This document shows, piece by piece, positions 46,256-58,084 of a DNA stretch of 64,000 bases. The translations under genes and the position numbers were made by a program. Where the stretch lies: positions 25,168,870-25,232,869 of the forward strand of contig NC_054548.1 of the NCBI RefSeq assembly GCF_017654505.1. The letters are read 5' to 3'. Under the pieces are notes generated by a model, which was not told where the DNA came from, searched no databases, and saw nothing but the letters and a program-made list of their open reading frames with translations. The stretch is from Polyodon spathula. Lineage: Eukaryota > Chordata > Actinopteri > Acipenseriformes > Polyodontidae. Position 1 is the first letter of the stretch. Each line of letters starts with the position of its first letter.

Positions 46256-49200
46256 ACCTCTGCATTACCTGGTCAATGAAGGTCTGTTTTCATGAGCCAG
46301 ATGGTGGTGGAACAGAATACCACTGTCTATTAACACTACATTTATTCTGCTAGTGTTTTCCCTCGGGTGTCATTTATTGACTTCCATGAGAAACATTACG
46401 AAATAGGATAAAAAAAAAGCACAGATGAAAGAGGCCTGTGATGGAGCAACTTTAAGAGTTTTAAAAATAAAAGGGCTTGTTAATACAGTAGGTGATTTTC
46501 TTCTTGGTGTTTTCTTCTCTAATAATACAGAGTTAAATCTGACAGAAGACAAAGCCAAAACAGCATTTATATAAACCCTGTTTTGTCACTTCATGAAAAA
46601 CACCTAACCACGTTTGAAGGAAATGTCCTTGCTCATCACACCGAATGTAAAACTCTGCTCCAGTGTAAGGCAGTCGAACACGTCCTATTTGTCCTTGCTG
46701 TAAGTAGAAAACCTATGCTTATAAATAACGGTAATGTTGCTGGGTTTACATTGCTTATATATTATAATAGAAACAAATAGTGCTGCTAGTACAATACTAT
46801 AATGAAGGTTTAAATATGTGCTCTATTGTAGTGCTGCTGCATGAGGCGATCATTGCTTTGATTTTTCAAATGCTGTTTTCTTTTAGAAATTGGGGCTTTC
46901 AAAATATGTGCTGCTTATACCACAAGGAAAGAAGTTAAGAAACGGCTTCTGTGGGACAAATTAATGCATACTGTTTCATTGTTAGATTGATCACATACAC
47001 AAATGTTCATTGAATGCATCATTTGCAATTATTGAAGTATTATAGCACTATAGGATGACCTAATACTGGATACATGGATAAGCCATGGCTAGATTGTATT
47101 GAAGCATTTCCCATCATTGGGGAATCGCTCTGAACTGCAACAACCTTTCCTTGGTTATACTGGGATTATCCTTAAAAGCAGGTGGTTGATGAAATCCAGA
47201 GGGATTTGCCAGTGCTTTAAAATGCTCTAATCAAATCCAGTGGTGTATTGTGCTGATTTAACTTGTGCATTTATTTCAGCTTTGTTGCACACAGTACTGT
47301 ATTTAAGAGGTTACACTGCATATTTAGTGAGATATCATGGTGAAACTGCTTAGTAGAGGCTACATGGAATTACAGCAGCTTTTTGAAAAGAGCTTTGAAA
47401 CAGACTTTAAGGTAATGAACGTAAAAAGTTGTTAGGATGTTAACAAACACAAAAAGAAAAACAGTTCTAGCAACACCTGGGGATGCGCAAAGCTATATTT
47501 TTCGGAACCCTACTACTTACTCTTTAAGATGTTTTGTAGAGGGCAGTTACTGTTGCTAATGATGGTATAATTTGGATGAGTAAGGGAAAGAGCACTAACT
47601 TTCATTGTTATTAAGGATGGTTTTCAAAGCCTGATTTTATGAATTATGTACTCTAGGTTGTCTATTCATGAAACATTTGAACTGTTTTGTGTGTTTTGTT
47701 CTTTAAAATAACTTAAACTCTATAACCTTCAAAAACAAGTTTACTGACACCAAATAACTTTTAAAATAGTCTTTAATAAAGTGTGGTTTACTTATTTGGG
47801 AAAAGTGAATATTAAATGTAGGTATTTATTTTAAATAATTTAAATGCATTTTATTTTAATGGATTTTTTTGTGTTTATTTACATTCCAAGCAGTATAGTA
47901 GTGTTAATACATTTGTAGTACATTATAATTATGTAAGAAAGCAGAAACCACAATGGTCTTTGTTATTATAACTTGTTTTTGGTATTTCTTTTCTTTGTGT
48001 CAATGTATTTAATAACTGCAGAAAATGTATATTGTAATAAAAAAAAAAAAGTGTTTTTTTATATATATAAATATCAGTTGTTTATAATATAATATTATAT
48101 AAATATCAGTTGTTTATAATATAATATGAAGAATGTATGCACATAAATTATGCTGGGAGAAATGATAAGTAACTATGATTATTAAATAAAATGTGCTCTA
48201 TTTAAACAAAACTAACAAACTGGTTTCTGTATGGTGTGTCACATAAATCCTGATTTACATGAATATGAAGAGCTTATTAAATTGCAATGAAACTTGGTTA
48301 TGACAAGTTATTGAGATTTGCAGTTAGATTTGCTATGGTGATCTCGCATGTGCAGTTTTTTTAAATCTGTATTTCTTTTTTAAAATATTGAATTATTTTT
48401 AAAGTGACAGGAACAGAACAGAACCACCTTGCATGATTGTATATCAAAATGTAGAGTTTTACTACAGACTTTCTTTTCTACATATTTAGTACAATATATC
48501 TGTCTGTCTGTACTGTAGTTCACAGAGAAATTCTTATACTTATATTGTGATGAAACTCACTAAAGACATTCTTTAGCGTTTTGAGTATATCGGCATCTGT
48601 GGGTATATGGAGACTATCTACATCAATATTTATTTACAGCAGTGGCAGGGAAAGTAATACTTGGTGTTGGGACTTGAAAAGGTCTCAGTTTCTTGCTGAA
48701 AAACACATTGCTGACAATCAAAGCAAGTCAGTCACAGTAAGTGAAGCAACTAGTTTGATAATGAGAGGACAAAAAGGTGTTGAAGGGGGTTGAATGCATT
48801 TCACTGTCCTACCAGCTGCTTTTTCTAATGAACAGCATGCTTTCTATCCAGTAATTGGGGCTCTGCCCCCCTCATGACTACAAGTATACAGATTTGACCA
48901 GGAAGATATTGCTGAGGTGATTTCTTTATACCTCTTGCATGCATTTTCTTTTTGTCTGTCCAATTTGTAGCATTCCCTCTTCTGCTACACTCCCACACAA
49001 ATGGAGTCCAGGCCAAGAGAAAACACAACCCATCTTGGTAAGTGCTGCCAGTCCTTTTTAATTTTAGAAGACTGACGGAAAGCAATTATTGTGTATCATA
49101 TGATTGTCACATTTTCAGAACAATAATATCTGCTAAAGGGTCAGCTATGATGGCAGTCCTGTAATTGAGTTGCTCTCCAGTAAATGTTTCTGCAGTTAAG

Positions 49201-49900
49201 TAATTGGCTGACTTAGTCACCACTCTGTATTTATGCTTCTGCATAATTACTGTTATTTGTTATTAAATAGCAATAATTTATACTAAACTTTGTCTACTTC
49301 ATGCCTTTTTTTAGCCTACTTATGCAAAAATAATCTGAGTTTCTTTTCAAAGAATTTTAATGTTGTTATTCTGTTAGGTGTCTTTATTGTATGCTGTTAC
49401 TTATAATCTGTAAATGTTAATATTGACAACCCCAAAGTTGGTGTAAAGAATGGGTGTCAATAAGGGCTAGATTTTGGCCCTGAATAAACAATGAAGGATA
49501 AGATCACATTGAATAATCCCACATCAAGAACCATACTTAAAAAGTGGACATTGGTGCTAGACACACACAGCCTTCTCACAACACTTTATCAGGCAAGACT
49601 TTACTGGTTGTGCATCTGAGAGTTGGTGCTTAAGACATGAAAACCAACACTGTAAATTAAAAAACAAAAAAATGCATAAGGTATAGCTGAAAATGTTGTA
49701 TTGCATAGGTACTGTATTACTATTGAACATTTTAATGACGGTATCACTTGTCTATCAAAACATGTTAAATGTGCAAAAAACTATTTAAAAATGTGTATCA
49801 AAAGATAACAATCCAGAACAATACACCTTACAGATGTAAAGACAAGTGCAAGCTCATCCACTATTTAAAAAAAAAAAAACCATAACCTGCAAAACCGGAA
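44370..49900. other. intergenic, no gene recognised
   Basis: AT-rich sequence between the TMCO3 and TFDP1 loci. It holds a (TA)n run (45733-45790), a C29 run followed by (CA)n (46186-46253), and short open frames without recognised similarity. Confidence 0.55.
46186..46253. repeat. C29 homopolymer followed by (CA)n
   Basis: Twenty-nine consecutive C, then about 39 bp of alternating AC. Such a G/C homopolymer can form G-quadruplex or i-motif structures and is error-prone in sequencing. Confidence 0.95.
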
Positions 49901-49929
49901 GGTTTTGGTTTTACATCACCGACACCACA

Positions 49930-50271
49930 AGCGACCAATGGGCACCTTCGGTAGAGGAAGCTTCTGCGCGCCATTCAATAAGAGCGAGCCGAGGGAGTGG
50001 TCTGTGAGGTTAGGCGTGTTGACGTCAGAATCAGCGTGTCCAATGAGAGGTGTCTCTCGTTGGGCACCGCCAAGCTCAGTTTGTCGGATAGAGAGAATCA
50101 CACAGAGCTGCTGGAAAGGAAGGCTGGTGGCAAAAGAAACTACACAGGGAAGACGATTCAGCCGGCATCTGTTGTAACACTGAACGGTTGAATACACGTA
50201 AACGTTCGTGATAATCCAATCTCCGTTCATTTCAACACGTTATAAGGACATGCAGCGTGTGATTTAATCAA
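49930..50271 (+). promoter_or_regulatory. TFDP1: TFDP1 promoter / non-coding first exon (proposed)
   Basis: A GC- and CpG-richer island in AT-rich surroundings with CCAAT boxes (ACCAATGGG near 49934, TCCAATGAG near 50039) and an E2F-like TTCTGCGCGCC (about 49963-49973). The stretch ends AATCAA|GTAAGT (donor 50272). It lies upstream of the TFDP1 start-codon exon on the same strand. A second exon-like stretch ends at CTGCAGTT|GTAAGT near 51266 and may be an alternative first exon. Confidence 0.5.
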
Positions 50272-52493
50272 GTAAGTTTTCAGCTGTGCACAAATACTGA
50301 GAAGGTTTCGGTTACAGCTGCTGCTAGTTGGGGAAGACGACTGCTTTGAATTTGACACAGATAAATGCGACTTGATGCAAACTAAGCTGTAGATCACTGG
50401 GCTGGAGAACACAAGTATTACTTCTCAAGCTTACATGCATGGTTTAGTAGTTTTAAGCACCACGAACATACGATATTTTGGTTTAAAATGTAATTCATCG
50501 GATGTCGACTTTTGAAAGGCTGTGGGTTTTTAAAGGGAGTTTGTTTAGTCTAGATTTGTACAGTTACAGATGACGACCATGTAAGAGGTCAGATAGTCTT
50601 GTTTTTATTTGTTTTGTTTTTACGGTAAAATGGCTGACTACTAGTACGGAGTTGGGAGCTGAGTTAGTGTTGTCAATAATGATGTACACCCATGTTCGAT
50701 AACAGTTTTTGAAAATAATTCTCACAAGTGTTGAGAGAGGACATGCCTTACCGTGTTAAACTTCACATGAAGAAAATGTGCGTCAAAATTACCGTACATT
50801 ACATACACTGTAAACACCTGAACACAAAGGTCCTGGTGCAGGGATGGCTTTCGCATAATGATGGGTGCCACAGAAAAAGGACATACGATTACAACAGGAA
50901 ACGTGACTTTTTATTATTTATAAATTTAGAGCACATTGTCTGTGCTACGTGTTCGAACTGATACTGTTGATAAATGTCAGAAAAAACACAGCAAAATGGC
51001 AAGGGAAAGCATCCATTTTGTTCAGATTATTTCCCGGTAGTCTTGGCTTTTAAGTAAAATGTTTCTGTGAACACAATGCCCCCTTTCGCCACCCTTTAAA
51101 CTAATTCGAGTATTTTATGCAGAGGTCTCTAGAAATATTATCTTTAGTTTTCTGTTTAGTTTTTGGTTTCCTGTTTGGTGTACGGATTTAGACCTCCTCT
51201 TCCTCCTCGCTGCCAACAAACAGAAAACAGGAGCTGAAGAGCAGCTGAATGACGGGCTGCAGTTGTAAGTTTATTACAGTATTTGTTAATGATATTTGTT
51301 CCTTAAAAAAAAAGCAACTTTTTGACGTAAAAATTCCATATGTAAACAAGTTTGGTTTATTCCTCGATTAGTTTAAGTTGTATACATTCTCTCTTTCCAG
51401 CGATCTATCCGGTTTTTATTAATGTTACGGTTTATTTATGTATTGAAACATGTTTAAATTGTTTGCATATAATAGCGAGTTTTATAAATTAATATCGTTG
51501 CCAAGCAGCTTGCAGAGTGCTCGTGTGTGTCTGTTTTAAGTTGTTAGATGTAGGCCCGGTTCTTTGTAAGTTGTTGCAAACAGGAACACATAAGAAAGTT
51601 GTCTGATTTGTCAATTGGTGTTCTGATTCCAAAAACAATGTCAAGAAACATTTTGATTTATTTTCAAAAGCAAATGAGTGATGGTGATTGTGATGATGTA
51701 CGGGGAAAGCTGGCTACAGTTCGATGGGCCTTGCATCGTGAGCAAATTACAACTTGTGCAATTTTATGCGAATATATAACGTTATTCACGTTAAACGATG
51801 TACAATTTATCCATAAGCTACAGTATGACGCTTGATTGCTTCAGCTTTGTGTTTAAATATTATTTTAAACTCGTTTACTGTAAATCCCGAGGCCTAGTAC
51901 TAGCCTCTGCAAGTACAATTCAAACTGTCACATTGCCACACTCAGTCACACACACACACAAACAGACACACACACAGCTAGCATGTCAATGAATGGGGTC
52001 CAAAATTGCATTTCTACCAAGTAAAAAAACAAACAAACAAATACAGCAGTTTTCTTTGACTGTTTCAAAAACCAGTCCAAAAACAAACTTGCTAAAGAAT
52101 AAACTGTATCGCTGAGCAAAAAGGGAGTGTTTTGATTGTATTATTAATTTATTTTAGCTGAAGAAAATGTTAAGTTGGTTTACTGGTTTTGTTCAGACTA
52201 CAAAGGTAGGCCTTAGGTGGAGGTGGGGGTGAGTACTCCTGTAATTTGCTTTGGAAGATAACCTTTCTGATTTGCATACGTTTTATACCATGTTCCCCTT
52301 GCAGTTTTGATAGATCTGTACACAATTGCATTGTGGAAGAGGCTAAATCTGCTTGGTGGGGGTCACTGAGCTTTGGGGCTTGTGAAAGAAGTTTAATAGA
52401 TAGTTTTCTTCCAGGTGATGTACAGTGGAACTATGTATGCTATATAACTTGGGATCTGACATTTCATGGTTCTTTCTCCTCTTTTATTCCAGG

Positions 52494-52586
52494 GCACTAT
52501 TTCCAGAACACCCTGCACCATCCTTCCTCCTCCATAAGACACCATTTATATTTTATCAATCAGGATTTGGTAACATGGCAAAAGAT
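52494..52586 (+). CDS. TFDP1: TFDP1 exon with start codon (MAKD)
   Basis: The acceptor TTTTATTCCAG is followed by about 80 bp of 5' UTR, then ATG GCA AAA GAT and the donor GTGAGT (52587). TFDP1 (the E2F dimerisation partner DP1) starts MAKDAGLIEA, with a splice site after MAKD, so four codons plus donor fit exactly. Synteny with DCUN1D2-TMCO3 supports the call. The next coding exon (AGLIEANGE...) was not found and should lie right of the window. Only 12 coding bases are visible, so the call leans on context. Confidence 0.68.
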
Positions 52587-52984
52587 GTGAGTAACAGCAG
52601 TCAGATGGGTTGTATGTGTTGATGAATAGGTTGTTGACCCAAATCCTTGGTAGAATTGTAATTTGACATCTTTAGATTTCTTTTCTAGCAATACCAAAGA
52701 CTGCATACTTGGAGATGGGGTCTTGTTCTGTTCTCTCTCCCATTGGTTATTTATGTCGTCCAATACAAAGTAACCATTTTGTATCCATTTGTGTATCTCA
52801 TCCCACCATAGTTTAGAAACTGAATGATTCCCACTTCATACTACCATTTGCATACATTTTACTAAATTTTTACGAACCATTCTGTTGGTGATTCTATTCC
52901 AGATACATTTGTCAGGTCTGTTGTCAGGTGTGTGTTCAGAGGTGACTGGAAGGAAAGGGTAAAACTGCTCGGCCGAGACAGAAT

Positions 52985-54684
52985 CAAACTTAGCCTTCAG
53001 TGCTGAAGGCTAAAAAAAGCTGGAACTGCTACCTGCGAAAATCTGAAAAACGGTGCTCAAATTCCACACGCAACACATTTAGTTTTGCAGCAAATGCACT
53101 ACCAGGAAAAGTAAAATCCGCCATAGAATCAGATACAGCTTGGCACATTGGCAAATGGGAAAGGTTTCCTTGCTGCATGGGTTTAGCTAAAGCATGTAAC
53201 TTTAGCTGAAGTTCCTTAACACCGTCATACAATTCAGTTATGACTTGTTTACAGCCTTGCAGTTTCACCTTTAAATTGTTAAGCGGTTCGGTTGTATTGC
53301 AGAGAAATCCCAAATCACATAACCACTCTGCATCTGAAAGCTGTCTAATTTCTTTCCCTTTATTGTGCATGAAAATTTCTATTTCTTGACTCAATTTAAA
53401 GAACCTTGTAAGTACTCCACCGTGGCTAAGCCAGCAAACTTCGGTGTGGTGCAGCAAATCACCATATTGAGCACTAAGCTCATCAAGCAACTTTTGGAAT
53501 TGCGATGATTGAAACCTTTCGCCCTGACCGTGACCATTATTTGATCAATTTTCAGCACCTTCACACACCGCGCTTGCTGGTGTAGAATAGTGGTATTCAA
53601 GTGTCGTTGGACAATTCACCTCCTGTAGTTTTTTGCACACCAAAAGCAACAAGCCCATTTTTTTTTCACCACACATGGGAGGTGCTCCTTTTGTTGTCAA
53701 TCCAACTAATTTCTCCCACTGTAATTTCATGTTGTGCGCACACACACTTCTCAAGCTGTTGAAATATATCATTTGCTGTGGTAGTGAGGTGCATAGCTGC
53801 AACATCCAAATCTTGAAGTCTGCATCAACACCCTGGATAATAATAGATAACGCAGCAGTATCAGTAATATCTCTGCTGTTATCAACAGCGAGAGAAAAGG
53901 CTACAAAATCGCCTGCTTTTTCAGTGAGCTCTCTTGAAGATCAGTAGCCAGGTCATCCACTCTTTCAGCCACAGTATTTCTTGAAAGACTGGCATTGCAA
54001 AACACACACTTTTTCTCAGGACAGACTATTTCTGTGACTTTAAGCATGCAGTCTTTTACAAAAGCACCCTGAAAAAAGTGCTTTGACAATTTGCTATTAG
54101 CTCTGACCCAAGGTAACTTGTCTTAACTGCTGCATCACTTTCACTTTTTGCCTTTTTAAACATTTTCTGCTGTAAATCAAGGGTTCTTTTTAATTCGGCC
54201 AGCTTTTCTTGCGTTTGCTTTCCTTCAAACTCGCCATATTTCTTTGTTTCATAGTGGTTCACCTCAGTACTTCCCTTACATACCAAGCAAATGGGTTTTC
54301 TTGCTGCTCTACAAATAAAGATTCAAATTCCTACCTTTCCTGAAACAATCTGTCTTCCTTATCAATCTTTCTTTTCTTGGACATTTTGAGTTATGTTATC
54401 GTTTTTGACGGCCAGTAGGCTACAGTGTCTAACCGAAAACACGCCTTAAGCACCAAGCATGAGATATGATTGTCTGTCTCTCGCTGTCTTCTGTTTCTTT
54501 AGCTCTGAGCTTCCTGGTACTTTTCTTATGGCTGATGGGATTTGGAGTTCTTGCGTGTACTAACCCAATAGACCCAGACTGGGCCGGGCCAAATTACACT
54601 GTAATGAATGAACTTTGCGGGGGGCCAGATAAAGTACCTCCAAGGGCCGTATTTGGCCCGCGGGCCTTGAGTTTGACACCCCTG
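52985..54684 (-). mobile_element. hAT element with BED-finger transposase of GTF2IRD2 type, decayed
   Basis: The right terminus reads, inverted, CAGGGGTGTCAAACTC followed by AAGGCCCGCGGGCC, a typical hAT end. On the minus strand the transposase starts at 54384 (MSKKRKIDKEDRLFQER). Then come a BED-like part (PICLVCKGSTEVNHYETKK), KHFFQGAFVKDCMLKVTEIV, VDDLATDLQESSLKK, WEKLVGLTTKGAPPMCG, DLLHHTEVCWLSHGGVLTRF and LSDAEWLCDLGFLCNTTEPL. Stops and frameshifts break it into five pieces. The C-terminal dimerisation region and the left terminus are missing. It lies in TFDP1 intron 2. Confidence 0.8.
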
Positions 54685-54699
54685 TTCTAGCATCTGCTA

Positions 54700-56850
54700 T
54701 AATGTTGGTATTGTAATATCACTTAATGTGGTATGCTAATAGGCATAGCACCTATTCTTCCCCTCCTTGGTGATTCAGAAGCTGATCTTGGATCTACTGA
54801 CTGGTCTGTTTTTTTCATACTAAATGTGTTTGATCGATATGGCTGCCATTTTCATGTGGTTTTGGTTTCTTTATAGACACAATGTATGTAGTTATTGGAC
54901 TAATATTTGGAACACAGCTCAATAATAATAATGAGCCTCAGTAAAGTTACATTACAGATGGTGTAATTTGAAAAGTTAAGAATCAAGATCATTGCTTAAA
55001 CCTCAATGCAGATCTCTGTCACATCCATTTGCCATGTGTACAAACCATTAGTCAAAAGATATGTGTAATAGTCCTGCTATAAAAAAAAAAAAAAGCTGTG
55101 TTGTATGATTATTTTATCTTCAAGCAGCAGAGTGTTGTCCTGGTTCTAATGCTAGATGATGACGTGAGATGATGTTTCTTAACTTAAGTTCCATTTAAGG
55201 TATATTCTTTTAGTGTCTTTTAGTGTGTGTGTTTTAGCAGCACATTTATTTATTGACTAACTTATTGATTTTGTGCCCTGTTTCAGTAATCTCTGCTTAA
55301 TGTAGCTCAGTGGCTAGAGTTATTGGACTGACCTACTTATTTTTTACCGTTCACAATCCAGTTATCCACTATTGATGTGTTGCTGCCCTGAAGGGTGCTA
55401 TTGTATGATAACATTCTACTATAGAATATAATTGAGAGAAATTAATAAATATGCAAACTTTAAAGTCTTGGATTTCATAATAAATGATCTAGATACAGGG
55501 TTTCAAAATCAATTATTTAGCTGAACCAGTCTAATTTCTGGTAATTCCTGATGCATAGGCTATATTGTGATTGTTTAGAGTTAAAATGAAGTGAATGTAT
55601 TTGTGCAATTTACTGTTTTATGCATTAGCTTTTAAGTCTTCAACTGGTGTTGTAGATAGTCAGGTTATAAAGGATTACAGACTTTAGCAATCAGCTTGCA
55701 AATTTTCTGCCCGTTGACAAATATAATAATTAGAGAGGCACAGTATTCTATTCTGGATCTTTGGGATTGTAATCCAGTTCTGAACAGTTTTTCAAAAATA
55801 TCGGTATGATAGTTGAAATGATACAAGCTTCTTACAGGAAAGTGCTAGGCGTCTTTCTGCTGATGCAGTAGTGTTTTGTAAGCAAAATTGTTAAGTACTG
55901 GTGTAGTTTATTCACATGTGACAAGATAGTGGTTGTCTTAAAATGTGTACTTGCATCTCCACAAATTGTACTTCTGCTTTCTGTACACCATTGTGTTGGC
56001 ACATGTAAAGCACTTAAATGTAATGAAATTGAAAAAAAAATGTGGGTTTTGTTTTATTACATTGCACTCAGAATATATAATCGCAACTCAAAACATTGAT
56101 AACTACACAAAACATTTCCCTTGCAAGTTGGTCCACTGTTGGTAAGCATCTGGAGTGTGACATATCTGTATCCCACAATCTAATGCATCCCAAATCTGAA
56201 ATACTGCCTTTATCATTATTTGGCTGCTTGAGTTGGGTGTGCAGCCCTTTTTTTCTGCCAATGTCGTGCTAATTCTGGCAAGGTAGTAAAGTGCAACATT
56301 TTAGGGTTGTGTAAGTCTTATTTTAAAAAGTCTATTTATTATTTTAGCCAATAACCATGTGCAGGACAGAGACTTTGAGTCTAGAGATGCTATCACTTAA
56401 AGTTAATTAGAAAATGCTATTTAAGCAAAAGGGTACTTGTTGATCAGACAAACTGCAATCCACATTGAAGCGTGACGCCAGGTTTGAAGATTACTTGAAT
56501 ATACAAAATCCGAGCCAGTTTAGCTTTTTACTAGAATTTTAAGTGCTTTCATTATGCGAAAGCTTGCTGCTGTTAACTAGAGATGCACCCTGACATGTCT
56601 AAAGAGAGACAATTTAATTTATGCAACGCAGAAGAGATTCAGAAAATATAAAACTCGTAGCTAATATGTACTTTTAAAGTTTTGCTTGTCTTGCCATCAT
56701 AATTGCACTGCGTGCTGGAAGATGGGACAGGGTTAAAAACCCAACCTCCAGACAAACTCCAAATGCAGTCTAAACTAATAAGAATGCACCATGGGCAATT
56801 CAGGTATTTGAATTTCTATTGCTTGCGGCCTAGGATAAAACGTTGCTCAG
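54700..56850. other. no gene recognised; presumed TFDP1 intron
   Basis: AT-rich, with no transposon termini or coding signal recognised. Confidence 0.55.
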
Positions 56851-56859
56851 TTTTCCTAC

Positions 56860-57444
56860 TAAGTTTTCGGAAAACTGATTCCGATATCAAGTCATGTACA
56901 CACAGTTTTCGGAAAATGTATTGGAATATTCCGAAAGTCAGTTTTTGGAAAACAGCACCTAGAAATTTCTGCGCATGTGCACACTTTGACCCTTTTCTCC
57001 TGCGCATGGTTTTTGAAAACAGAGAAAATAATAATCTGCAGTCAGTCTCCATGCATCTATTTTTGTAGTTAGGGATAAAGAAATCCATTTGTTAAAGTCT
57101 GTATATATTTGTTAATAGCCCATAGTGAAGCAGCAAATGTTTTCCAGCTTTAAAATGCCGTCTGCAAAAGAAACTGGTAATATGGAACAGGATGAGCTGT
57201 TGGAAAGGCTGATTGCACATTGTGGGGAATCTGAATAGAGGTATAGGATAGTAATCTATCTCCGTTCTCTCGCAGAAATGTCCGTAGTCTCTGTTCTATT
57301 GCAGAAATGTTCGCTTTTCAAATCGTACTTGGGCTACCACAGTACTTTGCATGCAAAAATATCCTGCGTTTTCCGAAAACTTACAAATCCATATAGTTGA
57401 ATTATAATTAGATTTTCTATCGTTAATCATGTAAACACAGAAAA
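56860..57444. repeat. sequence with recurrent palindrome TTTTCSGAAAAC (unclassified element)
   Basis: The 12-bp palindrome or close variants occur at 56864, 56905, 56942, 57009 and 57368, and again at 63155 beyond the inserted retroelement. CATGTAAACACAG-like words accompany it. Such clustered subterminal motifs are seen in DNA transposons. The Gmr1-type element at 57450 is inserted in it. Confidence 0.4.
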
Positions 57445-57656
57445 GTGACTGTAGCAGGGGGTGATCTGTGCTGACTCTGCTGGCGTGTTCACAGTGCTGC
57501 AGGAAGAGGGCAGCAGTCGTCCAACAACCGCCTGTGAGTCATGGCAGTGACACGGGGAGGTGGGAAAGTGGGTGTATGGACTTTCCCCCTCTGAATGGCT
57601 GGGAGGCGGGTCTTAGGGAGATTGTTAGCCCTATAAGATAATGCTCTGCTGTTTCC

Positions 57657-57880
57657 TTGGTGATGCAGGTGCAGGTAGGATTATGTCCTCAATTGGCGGT
57701 ACCAGTAGTTCTGGGACGGGACTATGAGCAGTTTAAAGATTTGTTGGCTGCCCTGACAGCCCCGTCCTCTTTATTGGCTGAGAAAGAGGAATTGGAGAGA
57801 TTTTTCCCTTTCGTGATCCAGAATGGTTTTGCCATAAATTTAAACCCTGTAAAACTAAACGGGAGTGCCGGTTTGCTAAG
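57657..57880 (+). pseudogene. protease end of the second Gmr1-type element
   Basis: VQVGLCPQLAVPVVLGRDYE fits the C-terminal end of a retroelement protease (P-V-x-L-G-R-D), here fused directly to LTR sequence by deletion. The catalytic D-T/S-G motif is not present. Confidence 0.55.
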
Positions 57881-58084
57881 AATGAGGGCTGGCAATGGAG
57901 GGGGTCTGAGAAGTTTTAGGTGGGGGTGGTTGGTGAAGAGTCTGGGGGGGAGGTCGCGGAGCCAGCACAGGGGTCAGGCTCGGTTGCCCCTGCTCGGGAC
58001 CGACCTGACCCCGAGTTGGAAGCCATGGGAGCTGATTTCTTAGCTCGCTCCCGTGACTTCTGACTCGAGCAAGGGCGTGACGGC

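Noticed and set aside
57657..58043. 128-codon frame as an independent gene
   Set aside because: Its only recognisable part is a retroelement protease end; it sits inside the LTR-bounded element.
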